64,000 nt of DNA from an uncultured Muribaculaceae bacterium (GTDB lineage: Bacteria; Bacteroidota; Bacteroidia; Bacteroidales; Muribaculaceae): positions 1-64,000 of the forward strand of contig CAJUPZ010000001.1 in assembly GCA_910588065.1 (NCBI GenBank). The letters are read 5' to 3'. The notes beneath the pieces are model-generated. The model ran no database searches. It was not told where the DNA came from and was given only the letters and a program-made list of their open reading frames with translations. Positions 9,096 to 16,666 of the stretch are shown piece after piece. How positions within the stretch are numbered: position 1 is the first letter of the stretch; each line of letters opens with the position of its first letter. The position numbers and the translations under genes are program-made.

Positions 9096-9752
9096 TTATT
9101 TGAATCGCCACTGCAGGTTGAGTGCCAGCGATGAGAGCACAAACTGGTTTTTGTTTTCTTTCTGCTTGAAGCAGCGCACACAGTCGCCATTGTAGGTGTA
9201 GCGCTTGGCCCCTGCATGGCGGTAGCCGAGGCCGAGGTTGAGCTCAAGGGTGAGACCGCGCCACAGGGGGTACATGTAGCCTCCGCTCACACCGGCTCCC
9301 CAGAAGGTGCCTGTGAGTTTACGCTCGGAATTTTCGTCGTTGAAGTCGCCGAGTTGGAAGTAGGGAGCGGCATAGAAACCGGTGAAGGTGCCGTCCTTCT
9401 GAAACCAGTAGCGGGGTTCGAGGGTGTAGGAAGTGAATCCCTGGAATTTTGATTTGTTTTTGCCGTAGCCGTGGTTGCTGTAAGCTGCGATCAGCTTTAC
9501 GGAGTATTTTTCCTTGAAATAATACTCGGCGTTGAGGTTTGCGCCCCATGCCGTGAGTTTGGGTCCGGGCACCACGCCTATCCATTCGAGCAGGTTGGTA
9601 CCTACCGACCATTTCGGCTGCTCAACAATTTTTCTCTCCTGCCGTGTTCCGAGCCATTTCTCAAACGGGTCCTTGGCTTGGGCATGGAGCGTTCCTGTAG
9701 CTGTACATACCGACAACAGCAGCATGCACACTTTAATAAATTGGCCTTTCAT
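9096..9752 (-). CDS. DUF3575 outer-membrane protein of fimbrial operon
   Basis: A 218-residue protein with a Sec signal peptide ending in LHAQA and a predicted small outer-membrane beta-barrel. The segment WSVGTNLLEWIGVVPGPKLTAWGANLNAEYYFKEKYSV, followed by alternating aromatic strands and a final ALNLQWRFK with C-terminal aromatic/basic residues, is typical of DUF3575. Such proteins often open fimbrial operons in Bacteroidales, but their role is not established. It is the promoter-proximal gene here, with the promoter at 9849-9881 and a nine-G tract further upstream. The start ATG at 9752 gives a complete signal peptide. Confidence 0.85.
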   Translation of the reverse strand: MKGQFIKVCMLLLSVCTATGTLHAQAKDPFEKWLGTRQERKIVEQPKWSVGTNLLEWIGVVPGPKLTAWGANLNAEYYFKEKYSVKLIAAYSNHGYGKNKSKFQGFTSYTLEPRYWFQKDGTFTGFYAAPYFQLGDFNDENSERKLTGTFWGAGVSGGYMYPLWRGLTLELNLGLGYRHAGAKRYTYNGDCVRCFKQKENKNQFVLSSLALNLQWRFK

Positions 9753-9848
9753 CTGATTGGCTATATATGAATTTAGTTATGATTATATTCAATCCTTATA
9801 CGGAGGCCGGATGTTGTCCCTATCGCTGAATCCCCGTATATTTTTCTG

Positions 9849-9881
9849 CAAAATTATTACCATGCAAACAAAAACACCAAA
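9849..9881 (-). promoter_or_regulatory. Fimbrial operon promoter
   Basis: On the minus strand, TTTG (9878-9881) and TAATTTTG (9849-9856) are separated by 21 bases, matching the Bacteroidota -33/-7 consensus. Predicted transcription start is near 9842, giving a leader of about 90 bases before the DUF3575 ATG at 9752. Confidence 0.65.
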
Positions 9882-9920
9882 TAAATTTGTTTAAATTAAC
9901 AAAAGTTTACTAAACAAATA

Positions 9921-9929
9921 GGGGGGGGG
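9921..9929. repeat. Nine-G homopolymer tract upstream of fimbrial promoter
   Basis: An uninterrupted run of nine G (nine C on the fimbrial strand) about 40 bases upstream of the predicted -33 box, in AT-rich intergenic DNA. Runs of this length are prone to slippage during replication. It is not in the promoter spacer, so any effect would act through an upstream activator site or DNA structure. Confidence 0.9.
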
Positions 9930-9992
9930 TGAAAATATGTTAATATTTGGAGGCTGTGCTATTCCGGTAGATGAAAGGTGTGTTTTTGGGGT

Positions 9993-10025
9993 AAAAAAAG
10001 CGGGCCGCAAGTAATTGCGGCCCGC
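9993..10025 (-). terminator. Rho-independent terminator of the sulfatase gene
   Basis: An 11-bp perfect GC-rich stem (GCGGGCCGCAA / TTGCGGCCCGC) with a 4-base loop is followed, on the minus strand, by seven T. It lies 24 bases past the sulfatase stop codon. Confidence 0.9.
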
Positions 10026-10048
10026 TGTAAGTGCAGTGTGAGAGTGGG

Positions 10049-11635
10049 TTAGATGGGGAATTGTTCGCGGATGGGGTCGTCGTACTGCTCCTGAGCCTGA
10101 CGAAGCTTGTCCATCATCCGTTTGGTAATCTCCTCGGTGCCGGGTTTACCGTAGATGTTGTTCATCTCGGTGGGGTCTTCCTGCAGGTCGTAGAGTTCCC
10201 ACACATCGATATCGTTGTAGAAGTGGATGAGTTTGTAGCGGCCGTCGCGCACACCGTAATGGCGTTTTACTGCGTGCTCGGCGGGATATTCATGGAAGTG
10301 GTAGTAGAGGTTGTCGCGCCACTGCTCGGGACCCTTCTTGTCGCGGAGCAGGGGAAGGTATGACATACCCTGCATATCTTCGGGCACTTCCACGCCGGCA
10401 ATTTCAAGGAATGTGGGTGCGTGGTCGATGTTCTGAACCATTTCAGGCACATCTCCGCGGCGCTCGAATCCTTTGGGAAGCATCATCACAAGGGGAGTAC
10501 GCATTGATTCCTCATACATGAAGCGTTTGTCAAACCAACCGTGCTCGCCCATGTAGAAGCCCTGGTCGGAGGTGTAGATAACGAGGGTGTTGTCGAGCAT
10601 ATCATGCTCCTCGAGATAGTCGAGCACACGGCCAACATTGTCGTCGAGGCTCTTCACCACCTTCATATAGTCGCGCATATAGCGCTGGAATTTCCAGTTG
10701 TCGAGTTCTTTGCCGGTGAGCTTTCTGCTGTAGAAATCGTCGATGATGGGCTGGTAGTGGGCGTCGTAACGTGCGCGCTGTGCGCTGTCCATGCGGCTGA
10801 GGTTCCAGAGGTATGATCCTTTGAGGGGGGTGTCAAAGGAGTCGCTGAGCATCTTGAGGTCATACATTATGTCCATATCTTTGACGATGGACATTTCCTG
10901 GGCGGCGGCGGCGGGGCGTCCGTCGTAGTCGTCATAGAAGTTTTCCGGTAGGGGGAAGTTTGTGTCCTCAAAGAGAGCGAGGTCGCAGGTGTCGGGCAGC
11001 CAGTCGCGGTGGCACGCCTTGTGGTGGATGAGTATTGCGAAGGGTTTGTCTTTGTCGCGGCCGTTTTCGAGCCAGTCGAGGCTCTTGTCGGTAATGATTG
11101 TAGTGAGGTAGCCGTGTTCAACAATGGTGTCACCCTCCTGACGGATGATTCTGGGGTTGTAGTAGTCACCCTGTCCGGGCACAATTTCCCAGCGGTCAAA
11201 TCCTGTGGGTAGAGTCTCGAGGTGCCATTTGCCGAAGAGTGCTGTTTCGTAGCCTGCTTTCTGGAGATATTTCGGGAAAGTAGGCTGTGTGCCGTCAAAC
11301 ACGCTCATCTCGTTGCTGAGGAAGCCGTTTTTGTGGCTGTGTTTGCCTGTAAGGAGGCAAGCGCGCGAGGGTCCGCTGAGCGAGTTGGCGACGAAGCTGT
11401 TTGTAAACTTCACACCGTCGCGGGCAATGCGGTCAAGGTTTGGCGTGTTGATATAACGGGTGTCGTAACAGCTCATCATCTGGGCTGTGTGGTCGTCCGT
11501 CATGATATACACTATGTTCATAGGTTTCTGTTGCTGCTGGTCCGCATTCTTGGCAGTGGAGCATGAAACCAGAGGCGTGATTGCGGCGAGCGCGGCCATA
11601 GGCACAGTCACCGAATCGTGTCGAAATTTTGTCAT
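10049..11635 (-). CDS. Ser-type S1 sulfatase (GlcNAc-6-sulfatase-like)
   Basis: A 528-residue secreted sulfatase with a lipoprotein-type signal ending in TPLVSC. The alkaline-phosphatase-fold signature is present: metal-binding IMTDDHTAQM near the N-terminus, the active-site motif SGPSRACLLTGKH (Ser87 is the residue converted to formylglycine), GKWHLE, and a late YTSDQGFYMGEHGWFDKR metal/substrate segment. A Ser rather than Cys at the modified position requires the anaerobic maturase encoded divergently next door. Sequence style (HHKACHRDW, GEHGWFDKR) resembles the S1_11 N-acetylglucosamine-6-sulfatases used on mucin or host glycans; that subfamily call is tentative. The start at 11635 was chosen over 11656 because a TACATTTG box at 11665-11672 puts transcription start about level with the earlier codon. 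No SusC/D pair is adjacent. Confidence 0.88.
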   Translation of the reverse strand: MTKFRHDSVTVPMAALAAITPLVSCSTAKNADQQQQKPMNIVYIMTDDHTAQMMSCYDTRYINTPNLDRIARDGVKFTNSFVANSLSGPSRACLLTGKHSHKNGFLSNEMSVFDGTQPTFPKYLQKAGYETALFGKWHLETLPTGFDRWEIVPGQGDYYNPRIIRQEGDTIVEHGYLTTIITDKSLDWLENGRDKDKPFAILIHHKACHRDWLPDTCDLALFEDTNFPLPENFYDDYDGRPAAAAQEMSIVKDMDIMYDLKMLSDSFDTPLKGSYLWNLSRMDSAQRARYDAHYQPIIDDFYSRKLTGKELDNWKFQRYMRDYMKVVKSLDDNVGRVLDYLEEHDMLDNTLVIYTSDQGFYMGEHGWFDKRFMYEESMRTPLVMMLPKGFERRGDVPEMVQNIDHAPTFLEIAGVEVPEDMQGMSYLPLLRDKKGPEQWRDNLYYHFHEYPAEHAVKRHYGVRDGRYKLIHFYNDIDVWELYDLQEDPTEMNNIYGKPGTEEITKRMMDKLRQAQEQYDDPIREQFPI

Positions 11636-11664
11636 TAGATAAGGATTAAAAAACATTACAGATG

Positions 11665-11672
11665 CAAATGTA
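11665..11672 (-). promoter_or_regulatory. -7 box for the sulfatase gene (TACATTTG)
   Basis: CAAATGTA on the plus strand reads TACATTTG on the minus strand, a full TAnnTTTG match, about 30 bases before the ATG at 11635. No good -33 box was found. Confidence 0.5.
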
Positions 11673-11696
11673 GTGATAAAATCCGGATAAATATGT

Positions 11697-11704
11697 TACT
11701 TTTG
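11697..11704 (+). promoter_or_regulatory. -7 box for the maturase gene (TACTTTTG)
   Basis: TACTTTTG, a full match to TAnnTTTG, lies 25 bases from the sulfatase -7 box on the other strand, so the two divergent genes share one compact regulatory region. No clear -33 TTTG at standard spacing. Confidence 0.5.
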
Positions 11705-11748
11705 TATCACTTTTGGCAAAAAACAGCCCGCCATACATATCTTTTAAT

Positions 11749-12942
11749 ATGATAAATCCATTTTCCCACCCCATATATGTGATGCCGAAGCCGGTAGGGT
11801 CGACCTGCAACCTTGCCTGCGAATACTGCTACTACCTTGAGAAGAAGGGCTATTACCCCGATGCCGGCAAGCAGCTGATGAGCGATGCCACGCTCGAGGA
11901 GTTTATAAAGCAGTATATAGCTGCGCAGACGGTGCCTGAGGTGATGTTCACCTGGCATGGCGGCGAGGCGACGGTGCGTCCGGTGGAGTTTTACCGCAAG
12001 GCGATGGAGCTTCAGAAAAAGTATGGGGGTGGCCGGAGAATAGAGAATTGCCTGCAGACCAACGCCACTCTGCTGACAGATGAGTGGTGTCTGTTTCTGA
12101 AAGAGAACAACTGGCTGGTGGGTGTTTCGATCGACGGGCCGGAGGAGTTTCACAACGAGTACCGTCGCTCGGCGTCCGGCAAGCCTACATTCCAGAATGT
12201 TCTCAGGGGCATACGTATGCTGCAGCGTCACGGGGTGGAGTGGAACGCGTTGGCGGTTGTCAATGACTACAATGCGGACTATCCGGTGGAGTTTTACCGG
12301 TTTTTCAAGTCGATAGGGTGTCAGTTTATCCAGTTCACTCCTGTTGTTGAGCGTATCACCGGCAGCAATATGCTTGCGGATGTGGCCACCTCCGGACAGA
12401 TGGCCGATTTTTCAGTGACACCCGAGCAATGGGGAAATTTCCTCATAGGGGTGTTCGATGAATGGGTGAAGGAGGATGTAGGCAAGGTTTTTGTGCAGAT
12501 ATTCGATGCCACGCTGGCCAACTGGGTTGGTCAGATGCCCGGGGTGTGCACCCTTGCGCGGCAGTGTGGCCACGCGGCGGCAATGGAGTGGAACGGCGAT
12601 GTGTATTCATGCGACCATTTCGTGTTTCCGGCGTATAAGTTAGGTAATATCCACACTTCGAGCCTCATAGAGATGATGGGCAGCGAGGCTCAGCTGAGTT
12701 TCGGCGCAGCCAAGCAGGCAAACCTGCCGACGCAGTGCCGCAAATGCAAATGGCATTTTGCCTGCAACGGGGAGTGCCCCCGCAACCGGTTTGCTACTAC
12801 AGCCACCGGCGAGCCCCACCTTAATTATTTGTGCGAGGGTTACCGGCGGTATTTTGAGCATGTTGCGCCGTACATGGATTTCATGAAGGCGGAGCTCGCT
12901 GCCAAGCGTCCGCCGGCCAATGTCAACGGCAAGCGGTTCTGA
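11749..12942 (+). CDS. Anaerobic sulfatase-maturating enzyme (radical SAM/SPASM)
   Basis: A 397-residue cytoplasmic radical SAM enzyme that oxidises the active-site Ser/Cys of sulfatases to formylglycine before export. The CxxxCxxC cluster motif is in STCNLACEYCYYLEKKGYY near residue 20, followed by the family-typical TWHGGEATVRP and QTNATLLTDEW. The C-terminal part carries the SPASM cysteines, including CxxC in CRKCKWHFACNGECPRNRF. The pairing with a Ser-type sulfatase across a ~110-base divergent promoter region supports the function directly. The ATG at 11749 was preferred to an in-frame TTG at 11713 that would lie at the transcription start. Length matches known anSMEs (370-410 residues). 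Confidence 0.93.
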   Translation: MINPFSHPIYVMPKPVGSTCNLACEYCYYLEKKGYYPDAGKQLMSDATLEEFIKQYIAAQTVPEVMFTWHGGEATVRPVEFYRKAMELQKKYGGGRRIENCLQTNATLLTDEWCLFLKENNWLVGVSIDGPEEFHNEYRRSASGKPTFQNVLRGIRMLQRHGVEWNALAVVNDYNADYPVEFYRFFKSIGCQFIQFTPVVERITGSNMLADVATSGQMADFSVTPEQWGNFLIGVFDEWVKEDVGKVFVQIFDATLANWVGQMPGVCTLARQCGHAAAMEWNGDVYSCDHFVFPAYKLGNIHTSSLIEMMGSEAQLSFGAAKQANLPTQCRKCKWHFACNGECPRNRFATTATGEPHLNYLCEGYRRYFEHVAPYMDFMKAELAAKRPPANVNGKRF

Positions 12943-13000
12943 TGCCGCGCGCTGCCCATCCCTAAAGCCCCCTGTGAGGGGGGCTCGAGAAGGCCTCATA

Positions 13001-13180
13001 GCATCGCCTCTCGCGAGGCTCCGAGGAGAGGGGGACTCTGCTGCCCCGGGCCTCGCGCAGTGCGCTCGTGCCGGGGTTGTATATGACATCGCGCATCCTG
13101 CGCTCAGGCGTCTCCGACGCCATCTGCTATAAAGAAGGTGTGGTACCTCCGGCACCATGGGTGTAATTGGCTGGTAATCC
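13001..13180 (+). repeat. Degenerate dispersed repeat, copy B
   Basis: Plus-strand counterpart of the repeat at 43-226, in opposite orientation. It starts GCATCGCCTCTCGCGAGGCT, contains GGTGTGGTACCTCCGGCACC, and ends GGTAATCCG at the edge of a perfect palindrome. It occupies the gap between the sulfatase maturase and rpmH, where I see no gene. Further GC-rich sequence, including GCCTCGCCGAGGCC (also found in copy A as its palindromic equivalent), continues to about 13245. Confidence 0.65.
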
Positions 13181-13205
13181 GCGCACAACGTGCGCGGATT
13201 ACCAG
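13171..13205. repeat. Perfect 16-bp inverted repeat with 3-base loop
   Basis: CTGGTAATCCGCGCAC and GTGCGCGGATTACCAG flank the loop AAC. The hairpin sits at the right end of the dispersed repeat and lacks a T run, so it does not look like a standard terminator, though it could protect or end the maturase transcript. Confidence 0.85.
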
Positions 13206-13302
13206 ATAATCGCACCCTGCGGGCGCTTGGGCCTCGCCGAGGCCATCATCGCTAAGAGTGGGAGGTGTGGAGCCGGAACAAGATAAAATTGTGGGGGGAG
13301 AA

Positions 13303-13334
13303 TTTGCTTGGATGAAAGATTTTGTATAACTTTG
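13303..13334 (+). promoter_or_regulatory. rpmH promoter
   Basis: TTTG (13303-13306), a 20-base spacer and TAACTTTG (13327-13334) form a full Bacteroidota promoter. The ATG of rpmH follows 45 bases later. Confidence 0.8.
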
Positions 13335-13379
13335 CGCTCTGAAATGTGAATATAATAATTAAACAATATAGACACGGCA

Positions 13380-13535
13380 ATGAAAAGAACATTCCAACCT
13401 TCTAACAGAAAGAGAGTTAACAAGCACGGCTTCCGTGAAAGAATGGCAACCGCCGATGGCCGCAAGGTTCTGGCACGCCGCCGCGCAAAAGGCCGCAAGC
13501 GTCTTACTGTGAGCTGCTCTATTGCCGGAAAATAA
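13380..13535 (+). CDS. rpmH: 50S ribosomal protein L34
   Basis: A 51-residue basic protein. The translation [22 protein letters not shown], followed by a segment rich in Arg and Lys ([16 protein letters not shown]), is the invariant signature of ribosomal protein L34, part of the large subunit. It is easily missed because of its length. A strong promoter (13303-13334) and a 17-bp stem terminator (13576-13614) show it is a single-gene transcription unit. As usual in Bacteroidota it is not next to rnpA or dnaA. Confidence 0.97.
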   Translation: MKRTFQPSNRKRVNKHGFRERMATADGRKVLARRRAKGRKRLTVSCSIAGK

Positions 13536-13575
13536 GTGGACGCGGCTATAGCCGCTGATTCACCCGGTCAAACAA

Positions 13576-13614
13576 ATACGAAGGGCGCAACTTCAAGAGT
13601 TGCGCCCTTCGTAT
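13576..13614. terminator. Bidirectional hairpin terminator between rpmH and META gene
   Basis: A 17-bp perfect stem (ATACGAAGGGCGCAACT and its complement) with loop TCAAG lies between convergent genes. Flanks are A-rich on the left and T-containing on the right, without a long T run on either side. Confidence 0.75.
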
Positions 13615-13631
13615 GTTTGCGGGGGAGGGGA

Positions 13632-14522
13632 TTATTCTGCATCTTCAGCCTGCTGCTGCTTGAGGTTCAGGCGCTTGAGGGCTATGAGGGTCTTGCCGTG
13701 GGCGTCCTTGAGCAGGGCTGTTGTGCCGTCGGGTCCGGGAACTACTGTCTCAACCTGCTCGAGGGCTACGAGAAATTTCTGCTCGTTTTCGATGTCGGGG
13801 CACATCATGCGTGTTGTGGCAAGGTCCTTGAACTGGAGGGAGTTCTGTTTGTCGGGGTCAACAAATATGTTGCCGTTGAGGATGTTGCAGCCAGTGTTGC
13901 CGTGCACTCTGAGTTCAGGCACATCTATGACAAGTTTCACGCCTTTGTCCTCGGCCACATCCTCGTTGCCGATTTTGGTGACAGTCCATGCGCCGTTGAC
14001 AAATGATATGTCGCTTTTGCGCAGAATCATGAGGGGATTTCCGGCTGAGTTTTTCATATAGAGCAGATAGTCGTTTCCAATTTTTTCGATATTGAATGAT
14101 TTTACGGTCTCAAACGCCATGTTTATGCCGATTTCGTAGGGGGCGTCGGCGCAGTACATCATTGTGCTTAGAAATTCCGATGCTTTGTGCATGTCGCCGC
14201 CGGGTGTCACCGACATATCGCCGTTGATGGTGTTGCAGCCGTTGTTTGCGTATACTTTGAGACGGAAGGGGTTGACGCTTGTTGTGTCAAATACCACGTA
14301 TGGTCTGTCATCGCCGGTAACGGCCTGTCCGTTGACGTTTGCCACTGTCCATTCGCCGTAGAGAATCTTGTCGATGGCGGCCACTGTCTCTGTTGCTGAT
14401 TCTGTTTTGACCTCACCGGTGGATTTGTTGACATTGACGGTGGGTTTCGGTGAGAATATCGAGCAGCCTGTGGCTGTGATTGCCAGTGCTGCGGCAGCGA
14501 TAATAGAATTAGAATGTTTCAT
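13632..14522 (-). CDS. Lipoprotein with two META domains
   Basis: A 296-residue lipoprotein; the signal peptide ends in ITATGC. Two tandem META (DUF306/HslJ-like) domains are visible: the first near residues 50-165 (YGEWTVANVNGQAV ... YANNGCNTINGDM ... TMMYC), the second near 175-285 (GAWTVTKIGNEDV ... HGNTGCNILNGNI ... TRMMCPDIENEQKF). The paired NGCNxxNG and MMC motifs define the family. HslJ of E. coli, which has one such domain, is linked to novobiocin resistance and heat shock; the function of two-domain Bacteroidales versions is unknown. It is convergent with rpmH and 53 bases downstream of the antiporter gene on the same strand, possibly co-transcribed with it. Confidence 0.88.
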   Translation of the reverse strand: MKHSNSIIAAAALAITATGCSIFSPKPTVNVNKSTGEVKTESATETVAAIDKILYGEWTVANVNGQAVTGDDRPYVVFDTTSVNPFRLKVYANNGCNTINGDMSVTPGGDMHKASEFLSTMMYCADAPYEIGINMAFETVKSFNIEKIGNDYLLYMKNSAGNPLMILRKSDISFVNGAWTVTKIGNEDVAEDKGVKLVIDVPELRVHGNTGCNILNGNIFVDPDKQNSLQFKDLATTRMMCPDIENEQKFLVALEQVETVVPGPDGTTALLKDAHGKTLIALKRLNLKQQQAEDAE

Positions 14523-14575
14523 TTCTATACTTGATTTTGTTTATAATATTATAAGGTGAAGCCGGGGGTGTTTGT

Positions 14576-15889
14576 TCACTGCCGGTTGAATTTGCGCGGA
14601 TATCCGGTGATGACGGAGAGAATCACACAAGCGGCGAGCGCCCAGGGGTAAATGAGATAGGGCCACGGGGCGGCGGGGGTGATGCCTGCGAGGTTGGTGG
14701 CGAGGAGGGTCTGCGCGCCGTAAGGTATCAGGCATTGGGTGATGCATGAGCAGGTGTCGAGGAGGGATGCTGTTTTGCGGGGGTCGAGGTGGAAGCGGTT
14801 TGCGATGTCGCGGCAAATTGAGCCGACGGTTATGATGGCCACAGTGTTGTTTGCGGTGCAGATATTCACGGCGGATACCAGCACGGCTATGCAACCCTGG
14901 GCGCCTTTTTTGCCGCTTGTGCGGCGTGTGAGTGAGTTGAGCAGAAAGGTGATGCCACCGGTGGCTTTGACCACACCAAGCATTCCTGCTGCGAGGAGGG
15001 TGATGATGATAAGGTTGCCCATCGAGTCGATGCCGCTGCCCATGAATCCGAGCATGTCGACGGGGTAGGCTCCGGTGGCGAATCCGAGAATCAGCGCAGC
15101 CACTATGCCGCAACAGAGCACTATTGTGACATTTACCCCGCACACCGCGAGCGCTATTATAATAAGGTAGGGGAGCACAAGCCACACAGAGCCGGCCTCG
15201 GCCACAGCGGTTTCGGTGACTCCGGATGGTATGAAGAGGTATGCGGCGAGCGATATGCAGGCTGCGGGGAGAGCGAGCCAGAGGTTTGCCTTGAACTTGT
15301 CGCCCATCTTGCATCCTTGGGTGCGTGTTGCGGCAATGGTTGTGTCGGATATGAATGAGAGGTTGTCGCCGAAAAAAGCTCCGCCGAGCACCGCGGCCAC
15401 AATGAATGCTGTGTTTCCTCCTCCGGCGTGGGCAATCTCGGCTGCAAGCGGGCTCAGGGCCACAACGGTGCCTACGGATGTGCCGATGCTGAGCGATATG
15501 AAGCAGGCGGCGATGAAGAGTCCGGGCACAATGAATTCGGGCGGGAATATGCGCAGGGTGAGCCCCACCGTCACTTCCACGGCTCCAATCTGCTTTGCCA
15601 GCGATGCGAATGCTCCGGCGAGCACGAAAATCCATATCATGTAGAGGATGTCGGCATGGCCGGCCGAGCGCGAGAAGGTGTCTATGCGCTCATGGAGGGT
15701 TCGCCCGCGGAATGTGGCTATGCTCCACACGCATGCAATGGCGAGGGCAACAGCTATCGGTATCTTGTAGAAATCGCCTATGATGGCTGACACCACAAGA
15801 TACAGCAGCAGAAAAAGCACCACCGGCGAGAGCGACAGCAGTCCGCGGGCGGTGGTGACAGAGGTGTGTGCGGAATCGTGTTTCTCCAT
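14576..15889 (-). CDS. NhaC-family Na+/H+ antiporter
   Basis: A 437-residue integral membrane protein with about 11-12 hydrophobic segments. The conserved segments SIGTSVGTVVALSPLA, GGAFFGDNLSFISDTTIAATRTQGCKMGDKF and CSCITQCLIPYGAQTL are characteristic of the NhaC/ArsB-type ion transporter group. It exchanges protons for sodium, or in some members malate for lactate, across the inner membrane. The N-terminus (MEKHDSAHTS) is cytosolic and polar. There is no related gene nearby. Its start is 94 bases from the first copy of the 28-bp repeat at 15984. Confidence 0.9.
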   Translation of the reverse strand: MEKHDSAHTSVTTARGLLSLSPVVLFLLLYLVVSAIIGDFYKIPIAVALAIACVWSIATFRGRTLHERIDTFSRSAGHADILYMIWIFVLAGAFASLAKQIGAVEVTVGLTLRIFPPEFIVPGLFIAACFISLSIGTSVGTVVALSPLAAEIAHAGGGNTAFIVAAVLGGAFFGDNLSFISDTTIAATRTQGCKMGDKFKANLWLALPAACISLAAYLFIPSGVTETAVAEAGSVWLVLPYLIIIALAVCGVNVTIVLCCGIVAALILGFATGAYPVDMLGFMGSGIDSMGNLIIITLLAAGMLGVVKATGGITFLLNSLTRRTSGKKGAQGCIAVLVSAVNICTANNTVAIITVGSICRDIANRFHLDPRKTASLLDTCSCITQCLIPYGAQTLLATNLAGITPAAPWPYLIYPWALAACVILSVITGYPRKFNRQ

Positions 15890-15983
15890 ATTTTATGCAA
15901 AGTAAGTCAAAAAAGCTGTGATAGCCAATAGTAAGGAGAAATTGGGACGTGAGGATGAGGGGGAGTTCGCAAAAAATGGGATG

Positions 15984-16011
15984 TGTGAAATAAAATTACA
16001 CACTATTGTGT
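15984..16011 (+). repeat. 28-bp direct repeat, copy 1
   Basis: TGTGAAATAAAAT followed by a CACAC...GTGT partial palindrome. By direct alignment it matches 16551-16578 at 23 of 28 positions. The two copies flank the small HTH gene at 16268-16528 and may be binding sites for that protein. Confidence 0.8.
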
Positions 16012-16034
16012 TGCAAAGTTTGATTTCAACTTTG

Positions 16035-16042
16035 TAAATTTG
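16035..16042 (+). promoter_or_regulatory. -7 box upstream of HTH gene (TAAATTTG)
   Basis: TAAATTTG is a full TAnnTTTG match. TTGC at 16011-16014 gives a 20-base spacer but a poor -33. A ~220-base leader (16043-16267) would precede the HTH gene; it is GC-rich, has no ORF I trust, and contains several short complementary blocks. Confidence 0.4.
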
Positions 16043-16267
16043 CAACGCAAACCGTCACAAAGGCAGTGGCGGAGGAGGATTACATCTCCCCGGCAATTCG
16101 GCGGCTCTGAATCAGCGGAGCCTGCGGAAAGAGATGGAACGGCTCTTCCTCCTGAGGCTTCCCCGGAGGCCCGAACATGAAAAACTGTTGCATCCCGTTT
16201 GCAATTTTTATTAACAGATTCCGCAGGTGTGCATTGCGCGCTGTGCGGTGAAGGGTATGTTATAAAA

Positions 16268-16528
16268 ATGCAACAGAAAGCGGAAGGGACTTTGCAACAG
16301 CAGTCCACAGTTATTTTTATAGGAAAACTCATAGAAGAGGAGCTGCGCCGTCAGGAGCGCAGCGTCACCTGGCTCAGCCGCAAGATTCATTGCGACCGGC
16401 GCAATGTGTATGACATATTCCGGCGCTCGGATATTGATACGAATCTGCTGTATCGCATCAGTCAGGTGCTCAACACCGATTTTTTCAAGATTTACTCTGT
16501 GTTGTTGCAATCATCTGACTATCAATAG
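16268..16528 (+). CDS. Small helix-turn-helix DNA-binding protein
   Basis: An 86-residue protein. The core FIGKLIEEELRRQERSVTWLSRKIHCDRRNVYDIFRRSDIDTNLLYRISQVLNTDFFKIY has the helix pattern of Cro/CI-type HTH domains: an amphipathic first helix, then 'VTWLSRKIHCDRRNVYDIF' as helix-turn-recognition helix. The arrangement resembles a small Bacteroidales regulator family. The ATG at 16268 was chosen over an in-frame TTG at 16199. Copies of a 28-bp element containing a partial palindrome lie upstream (15984) and just downstream (16551), suggesting autoregulation and control of the next gene; this is inference. Confidence 0.75.
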   Translation: MQQKAEGTLQQQSTVIFIGKLIEEELRRQERSVTWLSRKIHCDRRNVYDIFRRSDIDTNLLYRISQVLNTDFFKIYSVLLQSSDYQ

Positions 16529-16550
16529 TATAATCCGAGAAGGGTATTGC

Positions 16551-16578
16551 TGTGAAATAAAATATCACACAGGTGTGT
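16551..16578 (+). repeat. 28-bp direct repeat, copy 2
   Basis: Second copy of the element at 15984-16011: identical over the first 13 bases (TGTGAAATAAAAT), then ATCACACAGGTGTGT, in which ACAC...GTGT forms a short palindrome. It lies 23 bases after the HTH stop codon and 89 bases before the ATG at 16667, where a promoter for the following genes would be expected. Confidence 0.8.
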
Positions 16579-16666
16579 AGATATGCTTCACCACGCATGG
16601 GGCAGTCCACAGTTTTCAAGAATTAATTTTGTAATACATAAACTTTTTAAACCAAACATTATCATT

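Noticed and set aside
12943..13379. Possible tRNA or CRISPR-like structure in the GC-rich gap
   Set aside because: No cloverleaf with conserved T-arm and CCA-side pairing, and no regular spacer-repeat pattern; explained by the dispersed repeat and a palindrome.
14541..15635. 364-codon second frame inside the NhaC gene
   Set aside because: Arg/His/Pro-rich translation typical of a shifted frame of a GC-rich membrane protein gene.
16003..16332. 109-codon minus-strand frame between NhaC and the HTH gene
   Set aside because: It covers the putative promoter and overlaps the HTH start; composition rich in Cys and Ser without any domain.
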